DNA of 64,000 nucleotides, taken from the NCBI RefSeq assembly GCF_014199595.1, contig NZ_JACHNX010000001.1, forward strand, positions 434,001 to 498,000, in the 5' to 3' direction. This document shows positions 35,493-44,812 of the stretch, piece after piece. The notes beneath the pieces were generated by a model that saw only the letters and a list, made by a program, of their open reading frames with translations, did no database searches and was not told where the DNA came from. The position numbers and the translations under genes are program-made. The first letter of the stretch is position 1; each line of letters starts with the position of its first letter. The DNA comes from Sphingomonas yabuuchiae. Lineage in GTDB: Bacteria > Pseudomonadota > Alphaproteobacteria > Sphingomonadales > Sphingomonadaceae.

Positions 35493-35882
35493 ATGAACAA
35501 GCTGATGATCGGTGTTGTTGGTGGAGCCCTGATGCTGACGGCGGGAACTGCCGTGGCGCGCCCCATGCATGCGGCGCACCAGCCGCAAATCTGGGAGCAG
35601 GCGCGGGTCCCGCTCGCCAACGGCATGGAGGCCATCGCGGTGGTGAAGAACGGCAACACGGAGCGCACGGTCGCCTGCCGCGATACGGCAGATGTCCTTG
35701 CGACCTTCCGTCCCGAAGTCGTCGCCTTCCAGCCGGTGCGTGGGCCACATGGCAAGGTGAAGACCGATGAGGATATCGCCGGGGTCGAGACCTTCACTCC
35801 CGTCGCCTTCCAGAACTGCACGGTGGCCGCGGGCGATCACTTCCAGCAGGATGTGACCCAGGCGCAGGCGAGCCAGGCCTGA
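35493..35882 (+). CDS. small secreted protein, unknown function
   Basis: 129 aa. A clear signal peptide ([22 protein letters not shown]) is cleaved near residue 22. The mature part has two cysteines (VACRDTA and QNCTVAAGD) that could form a disulfide in the periplasm. AAAGGAGG 4-5 nt before the ATG at 35493 fixes the start against the upstream ATG at 35472. I do not recognise the family. Divergent from purC. Confidence 0.75.
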   Translation: MNKLMIGVVGGALMLTAGTAVARPMHAAHQPQIWEQARVPLANGMEAIAVVKNGNTERTVACRDTADVLATFRPEVVAFQPVRGPHGKVKTDEDIAGVETFTPVAFQNCTVAAGDHFQQDVTQAQASQA

Positions 35883-35905
35883 CCCCGGTCCATTTGCCGG
35901 AGAGG

Positions 35906-35936
35906 AAGCGGGCGTGATGAGAATCGCGCCCGCTTT
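35906..35936 (+). terminator. hairpin terminator after the small secreted protein
   Basis: A 9-bp perfect stem AAGCGGGCG/CGCCCGCTT ends in TTT, 24 bp after the stop codon. Confidence 0.6.
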
Positions 35937-36015
35937 GCCGTATCGTTAGTAATCGTTCCCGATTTGATCCGCCCGATTGCCCCGGCCCCACGGGCTTGCT
36001 AGAAGCTGGGCTTCC

Positions 36016-38268
36016 ATGGCGATCGATCTCCGCGACAATCCTCCCGTCGGCATTCTGGACGCACCCTTCGACAGCGCATTGTCGGAGCGGTATCTCGTCT
36101 ATGCGCTGTCGACGATCACCGCGCGCTCGTTGCCCGATGTGCGCGACGGCCTTAAGCCCGTTCACCGGCGTCTTCTCTGGGCGATGCGGCTGCTGAAGCT
36201 TGATCCGGCCTCGGGGTATAAGAAGTGCGCGCGTGTCGTCGGTGACGTCATCGGTAAATACCATCCGCATGGCGACCAGTCGGTCTATGACGCGATGGTC
36301 CGCCTCGCGCAGGATTTCGCGTTGCGCTATCCGCTGGTCGACGGGCAGGGCAATTTCGGCAATATCGACGGTGATAACGCCGCCGCCTATCGCTATACCG
36401 AGGCGCGGCTGACCCAGGTCGCGATCGACCTGATGGACGGGCTCGATGAGGACGCCGTCGCCTATCGCCCGACCTATAATGGCGAGGAGCAGGAGCCGGA
36501 GCTGTTCCCCGGCCTGTTCCCGAACCTGCTGGCGAACGGCGCGAGCGGCATCGCGGTCGGCATGGCGACCAGCATCCCGCCGCACAATGCCGCCGAACTG
36601 CTGGAAGCCGCGATCCTGCTGGTCGATCAGCCGGACGCCGATGACGATGCGATCCTGGCGCTGGTCAGGGGGCCGGACTTTCCGACCGGCGGCATGGTCG
36701 TCGATGCGCCCGCCATATTGCGCGAAAGCTATACGACGGGGCGGGGCGGCTTCCGCGTCCGCGCGCGCTGGGAGATCGAGCGCGAGAAGGGCGGCGGCTG
36801 GCAGATCGTCATCAGCGAAATCCCCTACGGCGTCGCCAAGGGCAAGCTGATCGAACAGATCGCCACACTGATCAACGACAAGAAGTTGCCGATCCTGGCC
36901 GATGTGCGCGACGAATCGGATGCGCAGGTCCGCATCGTCCTCGAACCGCGCGCGCGCACCGTCGATCCGCAGGTGCTGATGGACGGGCTGTTCCGCTTCT
37001 CCGACCTGGAGACGCGGGTCAGCCTGAACCTCAACGTGCTCGACAAGGATCGCACCCCGCGCGTCATGTCCCTGCGCGAGGCGCTGGCGGCATGGGTCGA
37101 GCATCAGTTCGTGGTGCTGCGCCGCCGCTCCGAACACCGTCTGGGCAAGATCGCCGACCGGATCGAGCTGCTCGACGGCTATCTGGTCGCCTATCTCAAC
37201 CTCGACCGGGTGATCGAGATCATCCGCACCGAGGACGAGCCCAAGGCGGTGATGATCGAGGAGTTCCGCCTGACCGACCGGCAGGCCGAGGCGATCCTCA
37301 ACATGCGCCTCCGCTCGCTCCGGCGGCTGGAGGAGTTCGAGATTCGCGGCGAGCGCGACAAGCTCGACAAGGAACGTGAGCAGCTGACGCTGCTGCTCGG
37401 CTCCGAACAGCGTCAGCGGACGCGGATGAAGAAGGATCTGGGCAAGATCCGCGACCGCTATGGCCCCGAAACCGCTTTGGGCGCGCGCCGCACGCTCATC
37501 GAGGAAGCCGCGCCGACTCGCGACATTCCCCTGGAGGCGATGATCGAACGCGAGCCGATCACCGTCATCCTGTCGCAGCGCGGCTGGATTCGCGCGATGA
37601 AGGGGCATGTCGACCTCGCCTCGGCGGACACCGCCAAGTTCAAGGAAGGCGACGGCCCGGCCTTTGCCTTTCATGCCCAGACCACCGACAAGCTGCTGCT
37701 GGCGGCGGCGAACGGGCGGTTCTTCACGCTGGCGGCGGACAAGCTGCCCGGCGGGCGCGGATTTGGCGAACCGGTGCGCGCGATGATCGATCTCGACGGA
37801 TCGATCGGGATCGTCGGTTTCCTGCCGGCGGCCCGCGCGACCAAGCTGCTGGTCGCAGCGTCGGACGGACGCGGCTTCATCGTGCCGACTGCCGACACCA
37901 TTGCCGAGACGCGAAAGGGAAAGACCGTGCTGACCCCGCGCGCCGGGTCCTTGCTGAAGGTCGTGCGTCCGGTCGGTGCCGAGGACGATTATGTCGCGGC
38001 GATCGGCGACAACCGCAAGCTGCTGGTCTTCCCGCTGACCGAGTTCGTCGAGCTGTCCCGCGGCACCGGCGTCCAGCTCCAACGCTATCGTGACGGCGGG
38101 CTGTCGGATGCGACGACCTTTGTTTTCAAGGATGGGCTGAGCTGGCCGATGGGCGGCGATACCGGGCGGGTACGGACCGAATCCGACCTGTCGGCCTGGC
38201 GCACCGCACGCGGGGCGGCGGGGCGGATGCCGCCGACCGGCTTCCCGCGCGACAATCGGTTCGATTGA
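36016..38268 (+). CDS. parC: DNA topoisomerase IV subunit A
   Basis: 750-aa DNA-cleaving subunit of topoisomerase IV, needed for chromosome decatenation. The catalytic tyrosine is Tyr127 in YRYTEARLT. The quinolone-resistance region reads HPHGDQSVYDAMVR, with Gln88 where E. coli GyrA has Ser83 and ParC Ser80. After about residue 490 comes a reduced C-terminal beta-pinwheel. The length and the single-gene context point to ParC rather than GyrA, because the N-terminus lacks the GyrA form and the GyrA box is absent. Start ATG 36016. Confidence 0.95.
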   Translation: MAIDLRDNPPVGILDAPFDSALSERYLVYALSTITARSLPDVRDGLKPVHRRLLWAMRLLKLDPASGYKKCARVVGDVIGKYHPHGDQSVYDAMVRLAQDFALRYPLVDGQGNFGNIDGDNAAAYRYTEARLTQVAIDLMDGLDEDAVAYRPTYNGEEQEPELFPGLFPNLLANGASGIAVGMATSIPPHNAAELLEAAILLVDQPDADDDAILALVRGPDFPTGGMVVDAPAILRESYTTGRGGFRVRARWEIEREKGGGWQIVISEIPYGVAKGKLIEQIATLINDKKLPILADVRDESDAQVRIVLEPRARTVDPQVLMDGLFRFSDLETRVSLNLNVLDKDRTPRVMSLREALAAWVEHQFVVLRRRSEHRLGKIADRIELLDGYLVAYLNLDRVIEIIRTEDEPKAVMIEEFRLTDRQAEAILNMRLRSLRRLEEFEIRGERDKLDKEREQLTLLLGSEQRQRTRMKKDLGKIRDRYGPETALGARRTLIEEAAPTRDIPLEAMIEREPITVILSQRGWIRAMKGHVDLASADTAKFKEGDGPAFAFHAQTTDKLLLAAANGRFFTLAADKLPGGRGFGEPVRAMIDLDGSIGIVGFLPAARATKLLVAASDGRGFIVPTADTIAETRKGKTVLTPRAGSLLKVVRPVGAEDDYVAAIGDNRKLLVFPLTEFVELSRGTGVQLQRYRDGGLSDATTFVFKDGLSWPMGGDTGRVRTESDLSAWRTARGAAGRMPPTGFPRDNRFD

Positions 38269-38420
38269 GCCACCCGTACATCCTTCCCTGCGGGGAAGGG
38301 CGAAATCAGTCGCGGATCATGTCGATCCAACGGTGACGCCGGAAGACTCTGCCACACGACGTTAACCGTAAAATTCTTGGAATTTTAGGCGCTCTTAACG
38401 TTCGCGGGTTACGCGGATGA

Positions 38421-40094
38421 GTGATGGCAACGATCGCTCATCCGCTGCAACGCTCTTCGAACCGGAATTTCGGGTCGCTGACGTCGTGCGCGATCAGCAT
38501 CATGGCAATTCCGGCGGCCGAAATCCTGATCGAGAAGGGCGTGCCGGTCGTGGCCGCCAGCAACGATGCCTATCGCCGCGCCGCACTGAACGACTCGCGG
38601 ACCCAGGCTGGCCTACTGGCCGAGGTGGCCAAGCGAATCGACGGGTTCCTGGCGTCGAACCAGGCCTCGATCGAGTTTCCGCTGGCCGTCGGCGAGGTCA
38701 TCGACTGTCGCTATTTCCAAGCGACCCTGACCCACGCCGCCGAAGGGGATGGCGAAGGTTATGTGCTGATGCTGGTCGATCATACGGCACAGCACCACAC
38801 CGAACGCAGCCTGCGTCGCGAAATGATGACCGACAGCCTGACCGGGCTGCCCAACCGACAGGGTTTCGGCGACCTGATCGAGGCGATGGTGGCCAATGGC
38901 CAGCGTCACGCAGTGCTGGTGATCGATTTGAACCGGTTCGGTCGGTTGAACGCCTGTATGGGCTCGCTGGTCGGCGATGAACTTCTGATCACCGTGGCAC
39001 GCCGCCTGAAGGGAGCCCTGCGGTCCCGCGACTCGATCGGGCGGATCGGCGGCAACGAGTTCGGCATCCTGATGTTGATCGACGGCACCGAGGATGAGGC
39101 GCATATCCTTGCCGAACGGATCGACCGGGCCCTGCGTTCGCCGTTCCGGCTGACCGACTATGAGGTCAATGTCGAGGCCTCGGTCGGCATCGCCTTCAAC
39201 CAAGGGCTGGACGAGGACGCCGAGGAGCTGATCCGGCACGCCCAGTTTGCGGTCAAGCATGCCAAGGCGGCGGGGCGGACCGAGGTCTATCATCCCCAGG
39301 CCTTCACCATCGCGCGCGCCCAGTTCGCCATGGAGACCGCGCTGCGCCGCGCGATCGAGCAGGAGGAACTGCACCTCGCCTATCAACCGATCTGCGACCT
39401 GAGCACCGGCCGCACCATCGCGTTCGAGGCGCTGGCGCGGTGGCGCGATGCCGAGGGGCGCGATCATTCGCCGGCCGATTTCATCCCCGTGGCCGAAGAA
39501 TCGGGGCTGATCGTGCCGCTAGGCCGCTGGGCCGCGAACCAGGCGCTGCTCCAGCTGGCGGACTGGGACCGGCGGGCGGGCGGGGACTGCGGCGTGCGCA
39601 TGTCGGTCAACGTCTCGGCGATCCAGTTGCAGCGCGACGACATTCCCGCACTGATCGAATCGGCGCTGGCCAGGGCGGGCGTCGCGGGCGAGCGGCTGAT
39701 CCTGGAACTGACCGAAAGCGCGATCGTGGGTGATCCCGACCGGGTCAGCGCGATCATGAATGCGCTGAAGAAACTGGGCCCCACCATCGCGATGGACGAT
39801 TTCGGCACCGGTTATTCCAGCCTGGCCTATCTCCAGAAACTGCCGATCGACATATTGAAGATCGACCGCAGCTTCGTCTCCGGCATGCTGGCCGACCGCG
39901 ACAAGATCGCGATCGTCCGTGCGATCCTGGGCCTGGCGCAGGCCCTGGGCATGAAGACCACCGCCGAGGGAATCGAGGCAGTCGAACTCGGGCAGACGCT
40001 GGCCGCCCTGGGGTGCAGCCATGGACAGGGCTATTATTATGCCCGCCCGCTCGATCCCGATGCCGCCTGGGCGATGATCGCCGATCAGGCCTGA
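38421..40094 (+). CDS. GGDEF-EAL protein, probable cyclic-di-GMP phosphodiesterase
   Basis: 557 aa, cytoplasmic. A PAS-like N-terminal segment (about 25-130) is followed by a GGDEF domain (about 140-300) whose catalytic loop reads GGNEF instead of GGDEF. The EAL domain (about 315-550) is complete: EALARW, NVSAIQLQ, ELTESAI, DDFGTGYSSLAYLQ and KIDRSFV. The mutated loop suggests that the GGDEF half is a GTP sensor or is inactive and that the net activity is hydrolysis. Start GTG 38421 or ATG 38424. Convergent with the CCA transferase gene. Confidence 0.92.
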   Translation: MMATIAHPLQRSSNRNFGSLTSCAISIMAIPAAEILIEKGVPVVAASNDAYRRAALNDSRTQAGLLAEVAKRIDGFLASNQASIEFPLAVGEVIDCRYFQATLTHAAEGDGEGYVLMLVDHTAQHHTERSLRREMMTDSLTGLPNRQGFGDLIEAMVANGQRHAVLVIDLNRFGRLNACMGSLVGDELLITVARRLKGALRSRDSIGRIGGNEFGILMLIDGTEDEAHILAERIDRALRSPFRLTDYEVNVEASVGIAFNQGLDEDAEELIRHAQFAVKHAKAAGRTEVYHPQAFTIARAQFAMETALRRAIEQEELHLAYQPICDLSTGRTIAFEALARWRDAEGRDHSPADFIPVAEESGLIVPLGRWAANQALLQLADWDRRAGGDCGVRMSVNVSAIQLQRDDIPALIESALARAGVAGERLILELTESAIVGDPDRVSAIMNALKKLGPTIAMDDFGTGYSSLAYLQKLPIDILKIDRSFVSGMLADRDKIAIVRAILGLAQALGMKTTAEGIEAVELGQTLAALGCSHGQGYYYARPLDPDAAWAMIADQA

Positions 40095-41236
40095 GCCACC
40101 GCCTCGTCGGCGATGCGGCCGACTCGTTCGGCATCCGGAAAGCCTTCGGCGATCCACTGAGTCTCGATCCGGCGAAGCAGCCGCGCCACCTCCGGCCCCT
40201 TGCCGATCCCGCGTTCGACCAGTGCACCACCGGTCAGTGGCAGGGCAGGGGGCGTCCAGTCGCGAATCGGCTTGATCGATTCGCCCGCCAGCAACAGCCG
40301 GTCGATCGCGCTCACCAGCCCCGCGCGATAGGCCAGCGCCCGCGGTCCCTCGTCGCCCGATCCGGCGGTCGCGGCGATCAGCCGCTTGCGGTCGCTATTG
40401 GACAGTTTCAGCCGCGCCCCGACATTCTCGGCGGCTGGCGGAGGTAGCAGGGCGGCGAGTCGCCGGATCGCGTCGGGCGCGATTTTCGCTGCGTCTTCGC
40501 GCTCGGCCAGCCGGGTCAGCCGTTTCACGCCCTCTGCATCGATCTCGGGGATGACCGCGCGGAAGATGCCATGCTCGACCATCAGCGCGACCACCGGCAC
40601 GGCGCGGGCGGCGACCAGCAGTTTCAGCAACTCCGCCGCGATCCGTTCGCGCGACAATGCCATCAGGTCGTTGGCGCGCGCGGCACAGGCGGCCAGTCCG
40701 GCCTCGTCGACCGCCTGGCCGAAGCGCGCATGGAAGCGGAAGAAGCGCAGGATGCGCAGATGATCCTCGGCGATCCGCTGCAACGGGTCGCCAATGAAGC
40801 GCACCCGCCCGGCCTTCAGGTCGTCCAGACCGCCGAAATAGTCGAACAATTCGCCGGTCGCGGGATCGGCATAGAGTGCGTTCATCGTGAAGTCGCGCCG
40901 CGCCGCATCCTCGCGCCAGTCATCGGTGAAGGCGACCACGGCGTGGCGGCCATCGGTCGACACGTCGCGGCGCAGCGTCGTGACCTCGACCGGGCCCTCG
41001 GGCAGCACGGCGGTGATCGTGCCATGCGCGATGCCGGTCGGCACCGGCTTGAACCCGCTGTCGCGCACCCGGTCGATGACGGTTTCGGGCGAGAGCGGCG
41101 TCGCCAGATCGATATCGGCAACGGCCAGGCCCAGCAGCATGTCGCGCACCGCCCCACCGACGAACCGCGCCTCCAGCCGCGCGGCCAGCGCGATCAATTC
41201 GGGACGGTCGGCCCAGGGTGCGGTGCCGGGCGTCAT
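40085..41236 (-). CDS. cca: CCA tRNA nucleotidyltransferase
   Basis: 383 aa of the class II poly(A) polymerase/CCA transferase family. The head has FVGGAVRDMLLG and the metal-binding DID in VADIDLATPLS, then RRDFTMNALYAD and RILRFFRFHARFG. The C-terminal half is helical with no HD motif evident. It adds or repairs the tRNA 3' CCA. ATG at 41236 overlaps the upstream stop by 4 nt, so it is coupled to the NUDIX gene. The same layout (DUF1285-NUDIX-CCA) is common in alphaproteobacteria. Confidence 0.95.
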   Translation of the reverse strand: MTPGTAPWADRPELIALAARLEARFVGGAVRDMLLGLAVADIDLATPLSPETVIDRVRDSGFKPVPTGIAHGTITAVLPEGPVEVTTLRRDVSTDGRHAVVAFTDDWREDAARRDFTMNALYADPATGELFDYFGGLDDLKAGRVRFIGDPLQRIAEDHLRILRFFRFHARFGQAVDEAGLAACAARANDLMALSRERIAAELLKLLVAARAVPVVALMVEHGIFRAVIPEIDAEGVKRLTRLAEREDAAKIAPDAIRRLAALLPPPAAENVGARLKLSNSDRKRLIAATAGSGDEGPRALAYRAGLVSAIDRLLLAGESIKPIRDWTPPALPLTGGALVERGIGKGPEVARLLRRIETQWIAEGFPDAERVGRIADEAVAQA

Positions 41237-41826
41237 GCCGCCCATTGCATCCGCCGCGACAGGTTGACGATCATCGCGGCAGTCGCGCCCCAGATGCGCC
41301 GGTCGTTCCATAGGATCTCATAGAAATGGCGGGTCCGTCCGCGCCACGGCGCGCTGACCCGGTGGTGATGGGCAGGATCGAGCAGGAAGGACAGCGGCAC
41401 CTCGAACAGGTCCGCCACTTCCGCCTCGGCGGGGGTCAGTGTCAGGTCGGGCGGGATGACGCCGACGATCGGCGTCACCTCGAACCCGGTGACGGTGCGA
41501 TAGCGATCGGCCAGCCCGACGACCGTGACGGTGGCGGGAGAAAGCCCGATCTCCTCCTCGGCCTCGCGCAGCGCGGTCGCGACCAGATCCACGTCGCCGG
41601 GATCGGCGCGGCCGCCCGGAAAGGCGATCTGCCCGGCATGGTTGCGGAGCGTCTCGGTCCGCTGGGTCAGCAGCACGCCCGGCTCGGCGCGATCGGTCAC
41701 GGGCACGAGCACGGCGGCGGCAGTGGGCGTCGCCATGATCTCATGCGGCTCGACGCCGTCGCCGGTCAGCAGGTCGGTCGCCGGTATCCGCGCCATCGCC
41801 GCTGCCAGCCTTTCGGCCAGCGTCAT
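41233..41826 (-). CDS. CoA pyrophosphatase (NUDIX hydrolase)
   Basis: 197 aa. The Nudix box is GGRADPGDVDLVATALREAEEE (start near residue 73), with the upstream RNHAGQIAFPGG that marks the CoA-specific (NudL/PCD1) subgroup. Hydrolyses CoA derivatives to acyl-phosphopantetheine and 3',5'-ADP. ATG at 41826 overlaps the DUF1285 stop by 4 nt; its own stop overlaps the CCA gene start. Confidence 0.93.
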   Translation of the reverse strand: MTLAERLAAAMARIPATDLLTGDGVEPHEIMATPTAAAVLVPVTDRAEPGVLLTQRTETLRNHAGQIAFPGGRADPGDVDLVATALREAEEEIGLSPATVTVVGLADRYRTVTGFEVTPIVGVIPPDLTLTPAEAEVADLFEVPLSFLLDPAHHHRVSAPWRGRTRHFYEILWNDRRIWGATAAMIVNLSRRMQWAA

Positions 41827-42395
41827 GCGGCGGGCGACGCCGTCAGGGGAAAAAAGACGCCGTCGCTCCACACGCCGGGCGCTTCGCCCTCGCTCGCCAG
41901 CGCGCGTTCGGCCAGTTCGTAATAGACCGGCCGCGCGATCAGCGCCTCCAGCCCGTCTCGGACATGCACATAAGGGCGGGGGCCGTCCTCGCCCTCCACG
42001 AAGCGCAGGCCATGGTTCGGCCCCGCCGCGACCAGTTCGCCGGTGCTGAGCTGGAATACCAAGCGACCGTTTTCGCCCTGTCCTTCGGCCTTTAGTGCGG
42101 TGGCGACGAAGGGCGCGTCCTCGACCGCGATGTCGAGCTTTTCGACGGGCGTGACCAGCACGTGACGGCCATCGGGCTCCCGCCGCAAGATGGTGGAGAA
42201 CAGGCGCACCATGGCGGGCCGGGTGATCGGGCTACCCTGATGGTACCAGGTGCCGTCGCGCGCGATCCGCATCTCGCTGTCGCCGCAATGGCTGGGATGC
42301 CATTGCGAGACGGGGGGCAGCTTCTGCGCCTCCATCGCCTGGACGATTTCGGCCAGGCTCAGCGCGGACAGATCGGGGGGCGGTGCCATCGGCAT
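41823..42395 (-). CDS. DUF1285 domain protein
   Basis: 190 aa. W-H-P-x-x-C-G-D (QWHPSHCGDSEMRIARDGTW region, residues about 37-52) and GSPITRPAMVRLFSTILRRE are the recognisable DUF1285 features. The structure of the family is known as a two-domain fold, but no biochemical role is established. First gene of the coupled DUF1285-NUDIX-CCA operon, which suggests a housekeeping role linked to CoA or tRNA maintenance by association only. Confidence 0.9.
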   Translation of the reverse strand: MPMAPPPDLSALSLAEIVQAMEAQKLPPVSQWHPSHCGDSEMRIARDGTWYHQGSPITRPAMVRLFSTILRREPDGRHVLVTPVEKLDIAVEDAPFVATALKAEGQGENGRLVFQLSTGELVAAGPNHGLRFVEGEDGPRPYVHVRDGLEALIARPVYYELAERALASEGEAPGVWSDGVFFPLTASPAA

Positions 42396-42445
42396 GATGG
42401 ACCCGAGTTAGGGATGCGGGGCGGGCAGGTAAAGGCCTGCGCGAT

Positions 42446-42955
42446 TCAGACCTGCCCCGGATCGGGGCCGAGCATGCCCGCAAGCGCCGGCACATCGGGT
42501 CCGCGCGCCAGCAGCCGGTGCCGCTCGACCGGGCCGGGCAGTCGCCAATCGGCGGTGTGCTCGGCGGAGAAACCGAAGAAGCGGCCATAATATTCCGGGT
42601 CGCCGATCAGCATCATCGCGCGGTCCAGCCCCTGTGCCGCCGCCGCGTCCAGCATGTGATGCAGCAATTCGCGCCCGATCCCGCCCTGCTGGCGATCAGG
42701 ATCGACCGCGACCGGACCGACCATCACCATCGGATGCACGAGACCATCGTCTTGGGTCAGCGCGACCGGCCAGCACTGGATCGACCCGATCAGCCGATCC
42801 TCCTCGACCGCGGCGAAGCACAGCGAGGCGATCGGCCGCACGCTGCCCCGCACCTTATAGGCGGTGCGCGCCTGCCGTCCGGGCGGAAAGGCGCGGTCCA
42901 GCAGTGCCTCGACCGCCTCGGGTGCGACCGCGTCGAGCGGGACAAGGGCGGTCAT
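42446..42955 (-). CDS. GNAT family N-acetyltransferase (YhbS-like)
   Basis: 169 aa. MVGPVAVDPDRQQGGIGRELLHHMLD holds the acetyl-CoA loop (QQGGIG near residue 88-93), and GDPEYYGRFFGFSAEHT is typical of the YhbS-type N-acetyltransferases. The open frame runs to 43549 but homology begins at MTALVPLDAVAPEAVEALL-like residues from the ATG at 42955. Substrate unknown. Divergent from folB. Confidence 0.88.
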   Translation of the reverse strand: MTALVPLDAVAPEAVEALLDRAFPPGRQARTAYKVRGSVRPIASLCFAAVEEDRLIGSIQCWPVALTQDDGLVHPMVMVGPVAVDPDRQQGGIGRELLHHMLDAAAAQGLDRAMMLIGDPEYYGRFFGFSAEHTADWRLPGPVERHRLLARGPDVPALAGMLGPDPGQV

Positions 42956-43066
42956 CACAGGCAAGAGGCGAAGTCCGGTGATACGGGGAGGGGGACGCGC
43001 GCCCTTAGCGCGACGGCGGGGGGATGCAAGCTTTCCTTCGGCGTGCGCTCTGCTACAGGCGCAGGA

Positions 43067-43435
43067 ATGGAAGACCGTCTCCAGCTCGAAGTCCACGACC
43101 TCGAAGTCCAGGTGCTGACCGGCATCTACTCCGAGGAAACGCACCTGCCGCAGCCGCTGCGCATCTCGCTGACCGTCGATCTCGACTGTCCGGCGCGCTA
43201 CACGCCCGACAGCCCGCTGACCGAGTCCAAAAACTATCTCGACCTGAAACATGCCGCGACCCAGCTGCCCGAAGGCGTGCATTTCACACTGATCGAAGGG
43301 GTTGCCGACCATATCTGCGATACGCTGTTCCTTCAGGACAAGCGGGTCCGCCGCGTGCAGGTGAAGATCGTAAAGCTGGCCATTGCCGAGGATGGCGAGG
43401 CGATCGGCATCACCCTGGTCCGCCACCGGCGCTGA
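43067..43435 (+). CDS. folB: dihydroneopterin aldolase
   Basis: 122 aa; cleaves dihydroneopterin to 6-hydroxymethyl-dihydropterin in folate synthesis. VLTGIYSEETHLPQPLRISL and KNYLDLKHAA contain the Glu and the tunnel-fold core, and the C-terminal VKIVKLAI strand has the catalytic Lys. ATG at 43067 after GCAGGA; the long upstream frame is the shadow of the GNAT gene. Confidence 0.93.
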   Translation: MEDRLQLEVHDLEVQVLTGIYSEETHLPQPLRISLTVDLDCPARYTPDSPLTESKNYLDLKHAATQLPEGVHFTLIEGVADHICDTLFLQDKRVRRVQVKIVKLAIAEDGEAIGITLVRHRR

Positions 43436-43440
43436 GCCAC

Positions 43441-43728
43441 ATGACGGCGCGGCGAGTCGATCTGGCGCCCGACGCCGATATCGCGGGCGTCGTCGCCGGG
43501 TATCCTGGCGAGGATCTGGTGCTGGTGATCCGTCCCGGTCGCGACGCACTGTCCCAGGCGATGGTCGAGGCGGCGATCGCCCCGCTCGCCATCGCGGCGG
43601 CGCCGGGAGCGCGGATCAACGCGGTGATCCCGGCCGAGGGGGCGGCGGACGAAGCGGTCGCGGCGGCGGTCGATTATCTTGCCGCCGCGCACGCGGTCAC
43701 GGGTCAGTCGCTGGTCGTCGGCATCTGA
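43441..43728 (+). CDS. small conserved-type protein downstream of folB, unknown function
   Basis: 95 aa, Ala-rich. Alternating strand and helix pattern (DLVLVIRPGRD, RINAVIPAEGA, QSLVVGI) reads like part of a Rossmann-type sheet, but no catalytic motif is visible. It begins 5 bp after the folB stop and therefore shares its transcript. It overlaps the 3' end of the convergent secreted-protein gene by 25 bp. No function assigned. Confidence 0.65.
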   Translation: MTARRVDLAPDADIAGVVAGYPGEDLVLVIRPGRDALSQAMVEAAIAPLAIAAAPGARINAVIPAEGAADEAVAAAVDYLAAAHAVTGQSLVVGI

Positions 43729-44597
43729 CGCTCGCGCCCGCACGGGCCGAGCTTCTGCAAGATGAACCGATAATCCTCGCGCGCGGCCTGGGCATTTTCC
43801 GGCCCCAGCGAGGCGGTGCTGCGATCGGACAGCGATTCCGGCAGCGCGCAGGCCAGCCGATACCAGAGCAGCGTGTCGCGCGCCGGGGGCGCGGCGGATT
43901 CGTCGACGATCTCGCTCAGCGCCACGGCATAGCGCCGCTCCTCGCCCGGGCGACGCAATACGGATAGCGAGACGGGCCGGTTGTTGGCGGTCGTCAGGAA
44001 AATTTGCGTCTCGCCTTCGCCGGGCAGGCTGCCGGGCACGTAAAAGGCATTGCCGACGCCGGTGATGACCGGCGGCGCGTCGGTGGACAAAGCGTCGCGG
44101 ACGATGGTCCGGCTGCGTTGCTCGGTATCGGGCGTCCAGGGCAGTTGCGCATCGGGTGCGACGAGTTGAAGCTGGTCGGCGGCGTTGGGCACCCGGCGGG
44201 CATAGATCAGCACCCGCATCTTCTTGAGCTTCGGCGCACGGCCCCGCGCATCGGTGGCGGCGTCGAACAGATAGCCGACCCGCGCAGGCAGGCCGCCCGC
44301 ACCGCGGATCAGCGTGCCGATATCGGCCTCTATATAGAAACGCTGATGGCCCGGCGCGACCCCGGCGGCCTCCGCGCCCTTGATCGCGGTCGCCGATCGG
44401 ATGGTGGCATCGGCGATGACCGGGGCCGACAGCACCAGGTCGGCGAGGTCGGCATAGCCCGGTCCTGTTTGCGCTACCATCGAATCACCCGGCCGGGCCG
44501 ACGGCGCGGTCGCCATCTGGGCGGGCAGGGCGGCGGCGAACAGGGGAATCGACAGCGTCAAAGCGCCAGCGCGAATGGCGTGGGACAGGGGATTCAT
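43704..44597 (-). CDS. secreted protein of unknown function
   Basis: 297 aa. A signal peptide (about 1-26, ending ALPAQMA) precedes a mature protein with no recognised motif. A beta-rich middle with RFYIEADIGTLIRG and MRVLIYARRVP, then a helical C-terminus (RDTLLWYRLACALPES...LGPENAQAAREDYRFILQ) with two Cys. The upstream 200 bp before tonB hold no gene. Probably periplasmic. The family is conserved in sphingomonads by my recollection, but I cannot name a function. Confidence 0.75.
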   Translation of the reverse strand: MNPLSHAIRAGALTLSIPLFAAALPAQMATAPSARPGDSMVAQTGPGYADLADLVLSAPVIADATIRSATAIKGAEAAGVAPGHQRFYIEADIGTLIRGAGGLPARVGYLFDAATDARGRAPKLKKMRVLIYARRVPNAADQLQLVAPDAQLPWTPDTEQRSRTIVRDALSTDAPPVITGVGNAFYVPGSLPGEGETQIFLTTANNRPVSLSVLRRPGEERRYAVALSEIVDESAAPPARDTLLWYRLACALPESLSDRSTASLGPENAQAAREDYRFILQKLGPCGRERQMPTTSD

Positions 44598-44812
44598 AGC
44601 TTCGCGCTACTCCTTTGCTCATTAACGGTACAGAAATAATTTCGTCATGCGCAGGTTGTACGTTTATTACGTCCGACAAACTGATTGCACCGCGCCAGCC
44701 GTCACGATAGGGTCCAAGGCTCTGCCGCATGCCGAAAGAGCATGGCAGGAGTTTCCCACGTCCCCACGCTACGGCGAGGCGAAACTGGCAGACTGAGGAG
44801 TTTCGTTGCTGA

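Noticed and set aside
35794..38082. 762-aa open frame on the minus strand
   Set aside because: Antisense of parC, whose catalytic residues are intact.
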